Assembly: GCF_013426915.1 (NCBI RefSeq)
Contig: NZ_AP023179.1
Span: forward strand, 682,001-746,000
Source: Paraburkholderia sp. PGU19
Lineage (GTDB): Bacteria; Pseudomonadota; Gammaproteobacteria; Burkholderiales; Burkholderiaceae
Direction: 5' to 3'
Length of the DNA stretch: 64,000 nucleotides
This document shows positions 47,304 to 58,045 of the stretch, one piece after another. Below the pieces are notes generated by a model. The model did not search any database, was not told the origin of the DNA, and saw only the letters and a list, made by a program, of their open reading frames with translations. The translations under genes and the position numbers were made by a program. Each line of letters opens with the position of its first letter. Within the stretch, counting starts at the first letter, position 1.

Positions 47304-48854
47304 ATGAATCTATTCCGTGCCCTGCTGACGGTCAGCGGCTTCACGTTGCTTTCGCGCGTGACCGGACTGGCCCGCGAGACTCTGATCGCCCGTGCATTCG
47401 GGGCGAGCCAATACACCGACGCGTTCTACGTCGCATTCCGCATTCCGAACCTGCTGCGCCGCATTTCCGCGGAAGGCGCGTTTTCGCAAGCCTTCGTGCC
47501 GATCCTTGCTGAGTTCAAGAACCAGCAAGGTCACGACGCGACGAAGGCGCTCGTCGACGCGACCTCGACCGTGCTTGCCTGGGCGCTCGCCGTGCTGTCG
47601 CTGCTCGGCGTGGCGGGCGCGACCTGGGTCGTGCTGGTGGTCGCGTCCGGCCTGCGCAGCGACGGCCAGGCGTTCACGCTCGCCGTGTCGATGACGCGGA
47701 TCATGTTCCCTTACATCGTGTTCATCTCGCTGACGTCGCTGGCGTCGGGCGTGCTGAATACGTACAAGAATTTCTCGCTGCCCGCGTTCGCGCCCGTGCT
47801 GCTGAACGTCGCGTTCATCATAGCGGCCGTATTCTTCGCGCCGCTGATGAAGGTGCCCGTGTACGCGCTCGCGTGGGCGGTGATCGCGGGCGGTATCGCG
47901 CAGTTCGTCGTACAGTTGCCGGGCCTGAAACGGATCGACATGATCCCGCGCATCGGGCTCAATCCGCTCAAGGCGCTCGCGCATCGCGGCGTCAAACGCG
48001 TGCTCGCGAAGATGCTGCCGGCGATGTTCGCCGTCTCCGTCGCGCAGATCAGCCTGATCATCAACACGAACATCGCGTCGCACATCGGGCCGGGCGCCGT
48101 GTCGTGGATCAATTACGCCGACCGTCTGATGGAATTCCCGACGGCGCTGCTCGGCGTCGCGCTCGGCACGATCCTGCTGCCCAGCCTGTCGAAAGCGCAC
48201 GTCGACGCCGACACGCACGAATACTCAGCGCTGCTCGACTGGGGCTTGCGCGTGACGTTCCTGCTCGCCGCGCCGAGCGCCGTCGCGCTGTTCTTCTTCG
48301 CCGAGCCGCTCACGGCGACGCTGTTCCACTACGGCAAGTTCGACGGCAATGCCGTGGTGATGGTGGGGCGCGCGCTGTCCGCGTACGGCATTGGGCTGAT
48401 CGGCATCATCCTGATCAAGATTCTCGCGCCAGGTTTCTACGCGAAGCAGGACATCAAGACGCCCGTGAAGATCGGCGTTGGCGTGCTGATCGTCACGCAG
48501 TTGAGCAACTACGTGTTCGTGCCGATCTTCTCGCATGCGGGGCTGACGCTGTCGATCGGGCTTGGCGCCTGTGTCAACGCGCTGTGTCTGTTCATTGGCT
48601 TGCGGCGGCGCGGCATCTACATGCCGTCGCGAGGCTGGTCGGTGTTTTTCGTCCAACTGGTCGGCGCGTGCCTCGTGCTGGCGGGCGTGATGCACTGGTT
48701 CGCCATCAGCTTCGATTGGATCGGCATGCATGCCGAGCCGTTGCGGCGCATGGTGTTGCTTGCAGCGTGCCTCGTGCTGTTCGCGGCGTTATATTTCGGT
48801 ATGCTTTGGGCGATGGGCTTCAAATACGCGTATTTCAGAAGGCGAGCGAAGTGA
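47304..48854 (+). CDS. murJ: Lipid II flippase MurJ (MviN)
   Basis: A 516-residue inner-membrane protein of the MOP superfamily with 14 predicted helices, moving lipid II to the periplasm for peptidoglycan synthesis. Family blocks: LLSRVTGLARETLIARAFG, FYVAFRIPNLLRRISAEGAFSQAFVP, MFPYIVFISLTSLASGVLN and ILAPGFYAKQDIKTPVKI. No normal ribosome site is seen, in line with the promoter lying almost at the start codon. The stop overlaps the next gene's GTG start. Confidence 0.95.
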   Translation: MNLFRALLTVSGFTLLSRVTGLARETLIARAFGASQYTDAFYVAFRIPNLLRRISAEGAFSQAFVPILAEFKNQQGHDATKALVDATSTVLAWALAVLSLLGVAGATWVVLVVASGLRSDGQAFTLAVSMTRIMFPYIVFISLTSLASGVLNTYKNFSLPAFAPVLLNVAFIIAAVFFAPLMKVPVYALAWAVIAGGIAQFVVQLPGLKRIDMIPRIGLNPLKALAHRGVKRVLAKMLPAMFAVSVAQISLIINTNIASHIGPGAVSWINYADRLMEFPTALLGVALGTILLPSLSKAHVDADTHEYSALLDWGLRVTFLLAAPSAVALFFFAEPLTATLFHYGKFDGNAVVMVGRALSAYGIGLIGIILIKILAPGFYAKQDIKTPVKIGVGVLIVTQLSNYVFVPIFSHAGLTLSIGLGACVNALCLFIGLRRRGIYMPSRGWSVFFVQLVGACLVLAGVMHWFAISFDWIGMHAEPLRRMVLLAACLVLFAALYFGMLWAMGFKYAYFRRRAK

Positions 48855-49702
48855 TCACGATGACCCGGGTTCTCGACTATTTCAGCGCGCTTGTCGCCGA
48901 GGACGATGGCCTTCCACTAACGGAAGCGGCGCTCTCGCTCGCGCAAGACGCTTACCCCGACCTCGATCTGCAAGCCGTGCTCGCCGAGATCGACGAACTC
49001 ACCTTGCGCGTCAAACGCCGCATTTCCGACGACGCCGACATCCAGCAGCGCGTCGGCATTCTGAACCGCTACTTCTTTCGCGAGCTGGGTTTCGCGGCGA
49101 ACGTCAACGACTATTACGACCCGGACAACAGCCATCTGAACATGGTGCTCAAGCGCCGGCGTGGCATTCCGATTTCGCTGGCGGTGCTCTATCTGGAGAT
49201 GGCGTCGCAGGTGGATATCCCCGTGCGCGGCGTATCGTTCCCGGGGCACTTCCTGCTGCGCGTCACGCTGCCCGAAGGCGACGCGATGATCGATCCGACC
49301 ACGGGTCATCCGCTGTCGGAAGCGGAGATGGTCGAGATGCTCGAGCCTTATGTGGCGAAAGCGGGGGAATCGGTGAGCCGCGCGCTGCGCATGCTGCTGC
49401 AACCGGCGACACGCCGCGAGATCATCGCGCGCATGCTGCGCAACCTGAAGGCGACGTATCTGCAAACCGAGCGCTGGCAGCGGCTGCTTGCCGTGCAGCA
49501 GCGTCTCGTGATCCTGCTGCCAGAGAGCATCGAGGAAGTGCGCGATCGCGGCTTCGCGTATGCGCGGCTCGATTACCTGCGGCCTGCGCTCGAAGATCTC
49601 GAACGCTATCTCGGCGACCGCCCGGATGCGGACGACGCGACCGTCGTCGAATCGCAATTGCACGAGTTGCGGCAGCGCACGCAACACGACGATCACGACT
49701 GA
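48851..49702 (+). CDS. SirB1 family protein (transglutaminase-like with TPR)
   Basis: A ~283-residue soluble protein. Residues ~30-170 are a transglutaminase-like SirB1 domain with ILNRYFFRELGFAAN, RRGIPISLAVLYLEMASQ and VSFPGHFLLRV; the C-terminal ~80 residues are TPR-like (LIVILL-type helices, LDYLRPALEDLERYL). No catalytic role is established for the family. The GTG at 48851 overlaps the murJ stop and has AGAAGG upstream; the ATG at 48860 is the alternative. Co-transcription with murJ is likely. Confidence 0.88.
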   Translation: MITMTRVLDYFSALVAEDDGLPLTEAALSLAQDAYPDLDLQAVLAEIDELTLRVKRRISDDADIQQRVGILNRYFFRELGFAANVNDYYDPDNSHLNMVLKRRRGIPISLAVLYLEMASQVDIPVRGVSFPGHFLLRVTLPEGDAMIDPTTGHPLSEAEMVEMLEPYVAKAGESVSRALRMLLQPATRREIIARMLRNLKATYLQTERWQRLLAVQQRLVILLPESIEEVRDRGFAYARLDYLRPALEDLERYLGDRPDADDATVVESQLHELRQRTQHDDHD

Positions 49703-49728
49703 CGCGCGTTCGAAAGGCTGCTTCAGAC

Positions 49729-49765
49729 AAAAACGCCTGCGTAGTTTGAATACGCAGGCGTTTTT
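49729..49765. terminator. Bidirectional terminator, SirB1 / SDR
   Basis: AAACGCCTGCGTA-GTTTGAA-TACGCAGGCGTTT with A/T tracts on both sides, between convergent genes. Confidence 0.92.
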
Positions 49766-49829
49766 CATTTCAGCGGCATGCCTTCGCGCGACGCGACGTA
49801 ACGCGCGGCAAAAACGTTCATTTCGGCGC

Positions 49830-50588
49830 TTACTTCGGCTGCATGCGGATCGCGCCGTCCAGACGGATCACTTCGCCGTTGAGCATCGGGTTATCGAAGA
49901 TCTGCTTGACGAGCATCGCGTACTCGTTGGGTTTGCCGAGGCGCGGCGGGAACGGCACCATTGCGCCGAGCGCGTCCTGCACTTCTTGCGGCATGCCGAG
50001 CAGCATCGGCGTTTCGAAGATGCCTGGCGCAATCGTCATCACGCGAATCGCGCTGCGCGACAGGTCGCGCGCGATCGGCAGCGTCATGCCCGCGACGCCC
50101 GCCTTCGACGCCGCATACGCGGCCTGGCCGATCTGTCCGTCGAACGCCGCGACGGAAGCCGTATTGACGATCACGCCGCGCTCGCCGAGCGCATTGGGTT
50201 CGAGTTTCGCCATTTCAGCGGCCGCGAGGCGAATCATGTTGAACGTGCCGACGAGGTTGATCGACACCGTGCGCGCGAACGAGTGCAGCGGATGCGGGCC
50301 GTCCTTGCCGACCGTCTTCATCGCCGGCGCGACGCCCGCGCAATTGACCAGGCCGCGCAGTGCGCCGAGCTTCGTCGCGGCCTCGACGGCGAGCACGGCA
50401 TCGTCTTCGCGGCTGACGTCGCACTTGACGAACACGCCGCCGAGTTCCTGCGCGAGCGCGGTGCCCGTTTCGTGGTTCAGATCCGCGAGCACGACCTTGC
50501 CGCCGTTCTGCGCGAACAGGCGCGCCGTCGCGGCGCCCAGACCGGACGCGCCGCCCGTGATCAGAAACACGTTGTCCTTGATGTCCAT
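49830..50588 (-). CDS. SDR-family NAD-dependent 3-hydroxyacyl-CoA dehydrogenase-like protein
   Basis: A 252-residue short-chain dehydrogenase: [18 protein letters not shown] (NAD loop), LADLNHETG (acidic residue favouring NAD), NCAGVAPA, Ser in [17 protein letters not shown] (Tyr-x3-Lys) and [10 protein letters not shown]. The sequence resembles the type-10 17beta-HSD / short-chain 3-hydroxyacyl-CoA dehydrogenase branch. Repeat copy C lies upstream of its start. Confidence 0.9.
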   Translation of the reverse strand: MDIKDNVFLITGGASGLGAATARLFAQNGGKVVLADLNHETGTALAQELGGVFVKCDVSREDDAVLAVEAATKLGALRGLVNCAGVAPAMKTVGKDGPHPLHSFARTVSINLVGTFNMIRLAAAEMAKLEPNALGERGVIVNTASVAAFDGQIGQAAYAASKAGVAGMTLPIARDLSRSAIRVMTIAPGIFETPMLLGMPQEVQDALGAMVPFPPRLGKPNEYAMLVKQIFDNPMLNGEVIRLDGAIRMQPK

Positions 50589-50678
50589 GTCTTCTCCTTG
50601 ATGGATGCGTTGATCGCGTGATTGGAATAGTTGTCGCTGGACGATTTTAACGGGTCGCTCTTGTGCGTCAAACCGCGC

Positions 50679-51410
50679 GGGTGGTTGGGGTTTGCTAGTG
50701 TTTTGTTTTCGCTGGCATCCGCGATTCGTTAGCGTACTTCACGCGTTGCCCCTGTGCGGGGCGGCACCTACTTTTCTTTGCCGCCGCAAAGAAAAGTAGG
50801 CAAAAGAAAGCGGCTCACACCGCCAGTTCTTGTATTTGCCTGAGGGCCCCCAGCGGTTCTTATCCTTCACACGGCAACTTCTCAGTTCCCGCTCGTTGCC
50901 AACGCTGCGAATTAACGCCTCACCCGCTTCAATCACCCGTAGCACAGCAGGAGGCAGCGAATCGTATGCGCCGCCCAGGTGGTGTACTGTGTGTTGGTTG
51001 TCGCGTCGTATGCGTTAGCGTTCTTGCAGGGTGGGGCGCATGCGCGATCGGTCTGGAGTGGTGCGTGTGAAGTACAGGAAACCTGCACACAGTACACCAC
51101 CTGGGCGGCGGTGGGCTGTCTGGCGCGGCATGCTGTTATGAGGGAGTGTGAAACGGGTGAGGCGCACATTCAGAGCGCTGGCAACGAGCACGAATGACGT
51201 GATTGCCGTGTGAAGCGTAAGAACCTGTGGGGGCCCTCAGGCAGTAACAAGAGTTGGCGGTGTGAGCCGCTTTCTTTTGCCTACTTTTCTTTGCGGCGGC
51301 AAAGAAAAGTAGGTGCCGCCCCGCACAGGGGCGACGCGTGAAGTACGCTAACAAATCGCGGATGCCGGCGAAAACAAAAGCAAACCACCCAGCATCGCAA
51401 GACAAAAAAG
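50679..51410. repeat. Long inverted-repeat element, copy C
   Basis: Third copy, core oriented as copy B. Outer hairpins at 50767-50800 and 51280-51313 are identical to those in A and B. Inner arms at 50970-50997 and 51080-51107 differ from A and B: CAAAC/GTTTG there is TGTAC/GTACA here, so three base pairs have changed on both sides. One T:T mismatch and one wobble pair lie at the core end. The core is 82 bp. Unlike A and B it lies between two genes on the same strand, downstream of adk. Confidence 0.9.
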
Positions 51411-51411
51411 C

Positions 51412-52092
<681 letters not shown>

Positions 52093-52333
52093 CTATGTCA
52101 ATTCTGTGTGGCGCGCCGCGAGTCATTGCATGCTGCGGTCGACGCTCTTGATTCTTCGTTGCCGCTGTAATGGCCGGGCAGCTTTTCGCTGCCGACTTCG
52201 CGCTGCACGCAATGAGCGGCGCTGCGAAGCAAACGGCAAAACAGGCGGATAAAAAAACGGGCGAATGGTGATATCGATCAACGCGCATCGATATCGGGTG
52301 AATCGCGCGAACGATCGATTATGCCATGGCTTT

Positions 52334-53137
52334 TTACGCCGACGACCCGAAAAACGCCTGTACACGGGCCAGATCGTCAGGCGTGTCGACGCCCGGCAGC
52401 GGCGCGTCATGCGTGACGAGCACCGCAATACGCTCGCCGTGCCACATTGCACGCAGCTGTTCGAGTGCTTCGGCCTGCTCGATTGGCGAGATCGACAGAC
52501 TCGGGTAAGTACGGAGGAACTTCGCGCGATACGCATACAGTCCGATATGCCGGTACACAGCAGCGGGTGCAGGCGGAGCGGGCATCTGCGCGACATTCGG
52601 CCAATGCGGCTGGTAGGCGTCGCGAGCCCATGGAATCGGCGCGCGCGAGAAGTACAGCGCGACACCGCGCGCATCGAGTACGACCTTGACGACGTTCGGA
52701 TTGAATATCTCAGCGGGCTCGTGGATCGGATGCGCGGCTGTCGCGATCGCGCAGCCATCTGTGGTTGCGAGGTGCGACGCTACGCCGCGCACCAGTGCCG
52801 GATCGATCAGCGGCTCGTCGCCCTGCACGTTGACGACGATCGTGTCGTCGCTCCAGCCGTAATGCGCCGCCACTTCCGCGAGACGGTCCGTGCCCGACGG
52901 ATGATCGGCGCGCGTCATCATCGCGTCGATGCCATGCGCGCGCGCGACGTCGAATACCGATTGCGCGTCGGTCGCGACCAGCACCTGCTGCGCGCCCGAC
53001 TCGAGCGCGCGTTCCGCGACACGCACGACCATCGGTTTGCCGCCGATATCGGCCAGCGGCTTGTTCGGCAGACGCGTCGAAGCGAGGCGCGCCGGGACGA
53101 CGGCGATGAAGGGCGGAGTGTGCAGGGTGTCGTTCAT
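52334..53137 (-). CDS. kdsB: 3-deoxy-manno-octulosonate cytidylyltransferase
   Basis: A 267-residue cytosolic enzyme making CMP-Kdo for lipopolysaccharide. Blocks [54 protein letters not shown] and [15 protein letters not shown]. Downstream of Trm112 and lpxK in an LPS-related group on the - strand. Confidence 0.96.
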   Translation of the reverse strand: MNDTLHTPPFIAVVPARLASTRLPNKPLADIGGKPMVVRVAERALESGAQQVLVATDAQSVFDVARAHGIDAMMTRADHPSGTDRLAEVAAHYGWSDDTIVVNVQGDEPLIDPALVRGVASHLATTDGCAIATAAHPIHEPAEIFNPNVVKVVLDARGVALYFSRAPIPWARDAYQPHWPNVAQMPAPPAPAAVYRHIGLYAYRAKFLRTYPSLSISPIEQAEALEQLRAMWHGERIAVLVTHDAPLPGVDTPDDLARVQAFFGSSA

Positions 53138-53176
53138 CGGAAGCGTGACGTCAGGCCGTGTGCGGGCCGAGAAAGA

Positions 53177-53199
53177 CGCGCCGCCTGATCGGCGGCGCG
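53177..53199 (-). terminator. Hairpin between Trm112 and kdsB genes
   Basis: CGCGCCGCC/GGCGGCGCG 9-bp stem with a 5-nt loop. On the - strand it is followed by TCTTTCTC, so it may cause partial termination inside the operon. Confidence 0.5.
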
Positions 53200-53262
53200 G
53201 GATAGGTGTTCAGTGGCAGCGTGCGACGCGCGGTTCGCTGCACGGCTTGACATGCCTGGCCT

Positions 53263-53466
53263 TCAGGCGACGGAGCCAGGGTTCAGATCGACGGGCGTGC
53301 CTTCGACTGTTTGCCGCGCTTCGTCGACGAGCATCACGGGAATGCCGTCGCGGATCGGATAGGCGAGCTTGTCTGCGTTGCAGATCAGCTCCTGCGCGGC
53401 ACGGTCGTAGCTGAGCGGGCCCTTGCAGATCGGGCAAACGAGAATTTCAAGCAGGCGAGCGTCCAC
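53263..53466 (-). CDS. Trm112 family protein
   Basis: A 67-residue small protein: [18 protein letters not shown] with the Cys-x2-Cys pair, [21 protein letters not shown]. Trm112-like proteins serve as partners of methyltransferases; the bacterial partner here is unknown. The start is GTG at 53466, with GGAGAAA eight bases before; it overlaps the lpxK 3' end by 20 bp. Operon with lpxK and kdsB. Confidence 0.92.
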   Translation of the reverse strand: MDARLLEILVCPICKGPLSYDRAAQELICNADKLAYPIRDGIPVMLVDEARQTVEGTPVDLNPGSVA

Positions 53467-54463
53467 GGACTTTCTCCACAACGAGTGCAATGAGGCGATG
53501 ATCGAGCGTGGCTTCGACGGGGACGACCCAGAGCCGCGCATCATGCCAGGACCCCAATTTTACCGCATCCTTTTCAGTGATCAGGATCGCATCGGCGTCC
53601 ACGTCGACGAACGGATTCGTGCTGAACGCGTAATGATCGGGCAGCGCGCGCGTCTGCGGCGAGAGGCCCGCCGCGCGCAGCGTCGCGAAGAAACGCTCGG
53701 GCGCGCCGATGCCCGCCGCCGCGAGCACGCGCTCCCCGGCGAACTGCGCGAGCGGGCGGCGCAGGCGCGGATTGTCGAGATGCCACGCGTCGCCGGGCGC
53801 GAGTTCCAGCGAGAACGTGTTGGGCCACGGCGGCAGCGCGCGGTCGTACGGATTGTTGATCAACGTCGCGTCGCGCTCGCGCGACAGCGGTTCGCGCAAC
53901 GGGCCGGCGGGCAGCAGGAAGCCGTTGCCGCCTAGCCGGTGATCGAACACGACGATCTCGGCGTCGCGCTCCAGACGGTAGTGCTGCAGGCCGTCGTCGC
54001 TGACGATCACGTCGACATTGCGGTGAGCCTTGCACAGCGCCTCGGCGGCGGCGACGCGATCCGGGCAGACGAACACGGGCGCACCCGTGCGGCGCGCGAT
54101 CAGGAGCGGCTCGTCGCCCGCCTGCGATGCCTTCGAAGTCGGCGTGACCAGCGTCGGCAGCGTAATCTTCACGCCGTAGCCGCGCGACACGACGCCCGGC
54201 GTGAAGCCCGCGCTGCGCAGCGCCTGCACGAGCGCGATTACCGTCGGCGTTTTGCCCGTGCCGCCGACCGTCACGTTGCCGACCACCACAACGGGCACGC
54301 GAACGCGCACCGACTTCAGCCAGCCGAGCCTGAACGCCGCGCGGCGCGTGAGCGCGACCGCGCCGAACACACAGGCGAGCGGCGTCATCGCCCACGCGAG
54401 CGGGCCGCGCTGCTGCCACTCGCGCGCGATGCGCGCTTCGAGGCGGGAAGCGAGTTCGCTCAT
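53447..54463 (-). CDS. lpxK: Tetraacyldisaccharide 4'-kinase
   Basis: A 338-residue inner-membrane-associated kinase adding the 4'-phosphate of lipid A. P-loop [18 protein letters not shown], then [22 protein letters not shown] [11 protein letters not shown], and [12 protein letters not shown]. One membrane segment near the start ([11 protein letters not shown]). First recognised gene of the LPS group here; in related genomes exbD usually precedes it, but not in this window. Confidence 0.95.
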   Translation of the reverse strand: MSELASRLEARIAREWQQRGPLAWAMTPLACVFGAVALTRRAAFRLGWLKSVRVRVPVVVVGNVTVGGTGKTPTVIALVQALRSAGFTPGVVSRGYGVKITLPTLVTPTSKASQAGDEPLLIARRTGAPVFVCPDRVAAAEALCKAHRNVDVIVSDDGLQHYRLERDAEIVVFDHRLGGNGFLLPAGPLREPLSRERDATLINNPYDRALPPWPNTFSLELAPGDAWHLDNPRLRRPLAQFAGERVLAAAGIGAPERFFATLRAAGLSPQTRALPDHYAFSTNPFVDVDADAILITEKDAVKLGSWHDARLWVVPVEATLDHRLIALVVEKVRGRSPA

Positions 54464-55048
54464 CGGCAGGCGGCCGGCTTGCGCGGCGCGTCAGACAGGA
54501 CGGACAGGGCGAGCATCAGCAGGCATCTCCGGGCGGTCGGTTGCACCGACAGTTGAAAGACCAAGGGAACTACGAAACGCAGACGACGGCGGAACAGCAA
54601 CAGGACGACGAGGGCGACGAAAATCCTTCGCACCCGTTCGCGCAGGGGCGCTCGCCGCGTCCGACAGCTTCCGCCAGAACCCGGCACTCTAGCGCGCGGG
54701 CGGCGTTAGCTGCAAGTCGGAGAGGCCACCACACGCGGGACTCGCACGAGCGATGCGTTATCCATAGTCTGTGGATAACTTTGTGGAGAACGTGCCTTGC
54801 AATTTGTCGGGAAGGCCGTCGCGCAAGCATCGGCTCGGTAATGGGGAACTTTTATCGAGAGAAAATATGATAAAAATCAGTGAGTTAGATGGTATTAAGT
54901 GGGCTCTGGGGCCGTTTTGAGTCGACGCTCGGCGGCGCTCCCGACATGTGGACACTTTTAACAATCCGGCTAAAGACGTTTAGAACGCGCTGGACCTGAC
55001 TGGCCGATCAGTCTATCGTCTGTCCGGCCTGTTTAAACCATTCCTCGC
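54464..55048. other. Gap lpxK / xseA without exbBD, AT-rich in part
   Basis: About 585 bp between divergent genes. No exbB or exbD can be recognised in any frame. A 75-codon frame on the - strand (54687-54460) overlaps the lpxK start as ATGA and is hydrophobic in the middle, but it is Arg-rich and unlike any family I know. The stretch 54840-54900 is clearly AT-richer than the surroundings, and DnaA-box-like 9-mers lie at 54758-54790. Confidence 0.6.
54758..54790. promoter_or_regulatory. Cluster of three DnaA-box-like 9-mers
   Basis: TTATCCATA (54758-54766), TGTGGATAA (54770-54778, a perfect TTATCCACA on the - strand) and TGTGGAGAA (54782-54790, one mismatch), at 12-bp spacing. An AT-rich stretch follows 50-110 bp to the right. 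This could bind DnaA for titration or gene control. It is not near dnaA/dnaN, so I do not call it oriC. Confidence 0.5.
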
Positions 55049-56428
55049 ATGAATTCCGAAAGTCCTTTCTCGTCGTCCGCTGGCGCGGGCGGCGATGTCG
55101 TCGTTCCCGTCTCGGTGCTCAACCGCGCGATCGGCACGATGCTCGAACGCTCGTTTCCGCTCGTCTGGGTTTCCGGCGAAGTGTCGAACTTCACGCGTGC
55201 CGCAAGCGGGCACTGGTATTTCTCGATCAAGGACGCGCAGGCGCAGATGCGCTGCGTGATGTTCCGCGGCCGCGCGCAATATGCGGAGTTCACGCCGCGT
55301 GAAGGCGACAAGATCGAAGTGCGCGCGCTTGTCACGATGTACGAGCCGCGTGGCGAACTGCAACTGAATGTCGAGGCTGTGCGCCGTACGGGTCAAGGCC
55401 GTTTGTACGAAGCGTTCCTGCGGCTGAAGGCGCAACTCGAATCAGAAGGCCTGTTCGACGCGGAGCGCAAGCGCGCGCTGCCCGCGCATCCGCGCGCGAT
55501 CGGCATTGTCACGTCGTTGCAGGCGGCCGCATTGCGCGACGTGCTGACAACCCTGGCGCGCCGCGCGCCTCACATTCCCGTGATCGTCTATCCCGCGCCC
55601 GTGCAGGGTGCGGGCGTCAGCGCGAAGCTGGCCGCGATGGTCGAGACGGCAAGCCGGCGCGGCGAAGTGGACGTGCTGATCGTGTGCCGCGGTGGCGGCT
55701 CGATCGAAGACCTGTGGGCGTTCAACGAAGAAGTGCTGGCCCGCGCGATTGCGGAAAGCAAGATGCCCGTCGTGAGCGGCGTCGGTCACGAAACCGACTT
55801 CACGATCGCCGACTTCGCCGCCGATGTCCGCGCGCCCACGCCCACGGGCGCCGCCGAACTCGTCAGCCCGCAGCGCGTGCTGCTCTTGCGCGACCTCGAT
55901 CATCGTCATGCGACGCTCGCGCGCGGCTTCGGCCGCATGATGGAGCGGCGCGCGCAACAACTCGACTGGCTCGCGCGGCGTCTCGTGTCGCCGGCCGAAA
56001 GGCTCGCGCGGCAACGCACGCATCTGCAGCAACTGAGCGTTCGGCTCGCGTCGGCAGGTGCACGGCCCGTGCGTGATGCGCGCGCGCGTTTCGCCCTCGT
56101 GCAGATGCGCTGGCAGCGCTGGCGCCCCGATCTCTCGCTGCAACGTTCGCAAGTGAACGGTCTTGCCGAGCGGCTCGAGCGCGCATTGTTGCGTCAACAT
56201 GAAAGACACATTGCGCGCGTGGAAACGCTTGCCGCGCGGCTCGAAGTACTGAGCCCGCAACGCACGCTCGAACGTGGCTACGCAGCCTTGCTCGATGCGC
56301 AAAACGGCCGGGCAGTGCGCGCGCCATCGGCACTGAAGCCGGGCCGCCGCATGACCGTTCACCTCGCCGAAGGCTCGGCGGATATCGCGCTGTCGGATGT
56401 TCAGCCGCGTCTTACGGATGGCTTTTAA
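55049..56428 (+). CDS. xseA: Exodeoxyribonuclease VII large subunit
   Basis: A 459-residue subunit of the single-strand exonuclease. N-terminal OB fold ([20 protein letters not shown]), central catalytic block ([63 protein letters not shown]) and a coiled C-terminal arm with RGYA-type ending ([11 protein letters not shown]). The small subunit gene xseB is not in this window. Confidence 0.96.
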   Translation: MNSESPFSSSAGAGGDVVVPVSVLNRAIGTMLERSFPLVWVSGEVSNFTRAASGHWYFSIKDAQAQMRCVMFRGRAQYAEFTPREGDKIEVRALVTMYEPRGELQLNVEAVRRTGQGRLYEAFLRLKAQLESEGLFDAERKRALPAHPRAIGIVTSLQAAALRDVLTTLARRAPHIPVIVYPAPVQGAGVSAKLAAMVETASRRGEVDVLIVCRGGGSIEDLWAFNEEVLARAIAESKMPVVSGVGHETDFTIADFAADVRAPTPTGAAELVSPQRVLLLRDLDHRHATLARGFGRMMERRAQQLDWLARRLVSPAERLARQRTHLQQLSVRLASAGARPVRDARARFALVQMRWQRWRPDLSLQRSQVNGLAERLERALLRQHERHIARVETLAARLEVLSPQRTLERGYAALLDAQNGRAVRAPSALKPGRRMTVHLAEGSADIALSDVQPRLTDGF

Positions 56429-56558
56429 TCGCGCTTGGAAGCGCCATTGGGCACAGTAGTTTTGACCTTCATATGACAGGCGAAAAGCCGCTGCGCGAGC
56501 ATTAATTACGCTGCCCGCGCAGCGCGTTTTCGCAATGCGCGCCATAAAGGGCTTGCGT

Positions 56559-56587
56559 TTGCGGGGTTATTCCAACTCGCCTACAAT
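56559..56587 (+). promoter_or_regulatory. sodB promoter
   Basis: TTGCGG (56559-56564), 17-bp spacer, TACAAT (56582-56587), 60 bp before the sodB ATG. Confidence 0.6.
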
Positions 56588-56647
56588 CGAGTGCTCCCGC
56601 AGCGTTATCCGCAGACTCCCCATAAACAGATACAAAGGAATAGCACC

Positions 56648-57226
56648 ATGGAACATACGCTCCCGCCGCTGCCGTTCGCGAAGAACGCGCTCGCTCCGCA
56701 CATGTCGGAAGAGACGCTCGAGTTTCACTACGGCAAGCACCATCAGACCTATGTGACCAACCTGAACAATCTGATCAAGGGCACTGAGTTCGAGAACCTG
56801 TCGCTGGAAGAGATCGTCAAGAAGTCGTCGGGCGGTATCTTCAACAACTCCGCGCAAATCTGGAATCACACGTTCTTCTGGAACAGCCTGTCGCCGCAAG
56901 GTGGTGGCGCGCCGAAGGGCAAGGTCGCCGACGCGATCAACGCGAAGTGGGGTTCATTCGACAAATTCAAGGAAGAATTCACGAAGACGGCAGTCGGCAC
57001 GTTCGGCTCGGGCTGGGCATGGCTCGTGAAGAAGGCAGACGGTTCGCTGGATCTGGTGTCGACCAGCAACGCCGCCACGCCTCTGACCACGGACGCAAAG
57101 GCGCTCCTCACGATCGACGTGTGGGAACACGCGTACTACATCGACTACCGCAATGCGCGTCCGAAGTTCGTCGAAGCATTCTGGAACATCGTGAACTGGG
57201 ACTTCGCGGAAAAGAACTTCGCGTAA
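56648..57226 (+). CDS. sodB: Superoxide dismutase [Fe]
   Basis: A 192-residue cytosolic enzyme of the Fe/Mn family. Metal ligands are His in [12 protein letters not shown], His in IWNHTFFWN, and Asp/His in [22 protein letters not shown] and the FNNSAQIW context favour the iron form. AAAGGAATAGCACC precedes the ATG at 56648. Terminator follows. Confidence 0.96.
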   Translation: MEHTLPPLPFAKNALAPHMSEETLEFHYGKHHQTYVTNLNNLIKGTEFENLSLEEIVKKSSGGIFNNSAQIWNHTFFWNSLSPQGGGAPKGKVADAINAKWGSFDKFKEEFTKTAVGTFGSGWAWLVKKADGSLDLVSTSNAATPLTTDAKALLTIDVWEHAYYIDYRNARPKFVEAFWNIVNWDFAEKNFA

Positions 57227-57279
57227 GTCTTTGCTTGATCCGGTAAGCGTTTGAAAAACCGGCAAGCGGGGAATCAATG

Positions 57280-57306
57280 AAAAGCCCTCATTTGTGAGGG
57301 CTTTTT
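57280..57306 (+). terminator. sodB terminator
   Basis: AAAAGCCCTCA-TTTG-TGAGGGCTTTTT, 54 bp after the stop codon. Confidence 0.93.
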
Positions 57307-57551
57307 CTTTTTTGGCATCTATTAATTCGCCATCCGAATCAATAGGTGAATTGCGGTAATGCTCGCACTTGCCAGCATCCGTCGAAGCAAAACGCCTACT
57401 CCCTTCGCCACCCGTCCGGGGTGGTCCTGTCCGCTGCCCGTCAGGGCTTACTACGATCAAGGGGCATTCTGTCGCCCCGACACTCACAACCGACAGCAAG
57501 GCCCGGTTGGCACTCGTCAGCGGGGCCGCAATTCCATGGAGACAGGTGACG
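57307..57551. other. Non-coding stretch between sodB and the pseudogenes
   Basis: About 245 bp. Open frames cross it but none is convincing. GGAGACAGGTGAC just before 57552 is the ribosome site of the broken CaiB-type gene. Confidence 0.5.
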
Positions 57552-58045
57552 ATGGGTGTTTTGAACGAAATCAGAGTGCTGGAATTCGAGGCGATCGGTC
57601 CCGGGCGCCTTCGGCGCGATGCTGCTCGCCGATATGGGCGCGGACGTGCTGCGCATCGAGAGGCCGGCTGCGCCCGACGATCTCGGGCCGAAAACCAACG
57701 GCAAGCGCATCGACATCACGGGTCGCGGACGCCGCTCGGTCACGCTCGATCTGAAGCAGCCTTCATCGGCGGAAGCGGCGCTGGATCTGATGGCGCGCGC
57801 GGATGTCGTGATCGAAGGCTATCGGCCCGGCACGATGGAGCGTCTCGGACTCGGCCCGAACGAGGCGTTCGTGCGCAATCCGAAGCTCGTCTACGGACGC
57901 ATGACGGGCTGGGGTCAAACAGGCCCGCTCGCGGCGCGCGCCGGCCACGATCTGAACTACATCGCGCTGTCCGGCGTGTTGTCCGGCATCGGACCTGCCG
58001 ATGGCGCACCCGTCGTGCCGCTGAACCTGGTCGGCGATTACGGCG
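57552..58045 (+). pseudogene. CaiB/BaiF-type CoA-transferase (alpha-methylacyl-CoA racemase-like), truncated and frameshifted
   Basis: The ATG at 57552 follows GGAGACAGGTGAC and encodes [18 protein letters not shown]. An extra base at 57606-57609 (CGCC where CCC is expected) then shifts the frame, after which the family sequence continues: [44 protein letters not shown] and [27 protein letters not shown]. It stops at VGDYG near residue 164 where a full protein has ~360-380. There it runs into ETF-QO sequence. The active-site Asp region beyond is lost, so it cannot be functional. Confidence 0.85.

Noticed and set aside
46933..47416. Small - strand frames between rpsT and murJ
   Set aside because: No homology, no ribosome site, and one of them runs into murJ antisense.
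54460..54687. 75-codon - strand frame overlapping the lpxK start as ATGA, considered as an exbD remnant or small membrane protein
   Set aside because: Not ExbD-like, very Arg-rich, and the overlap alone is weak support.
54758..54900. Chromosomal replication origin
   Set aside because: Only three DnaA-box-like sites and no dnaA, dnaN, parA or rpmH nearby.
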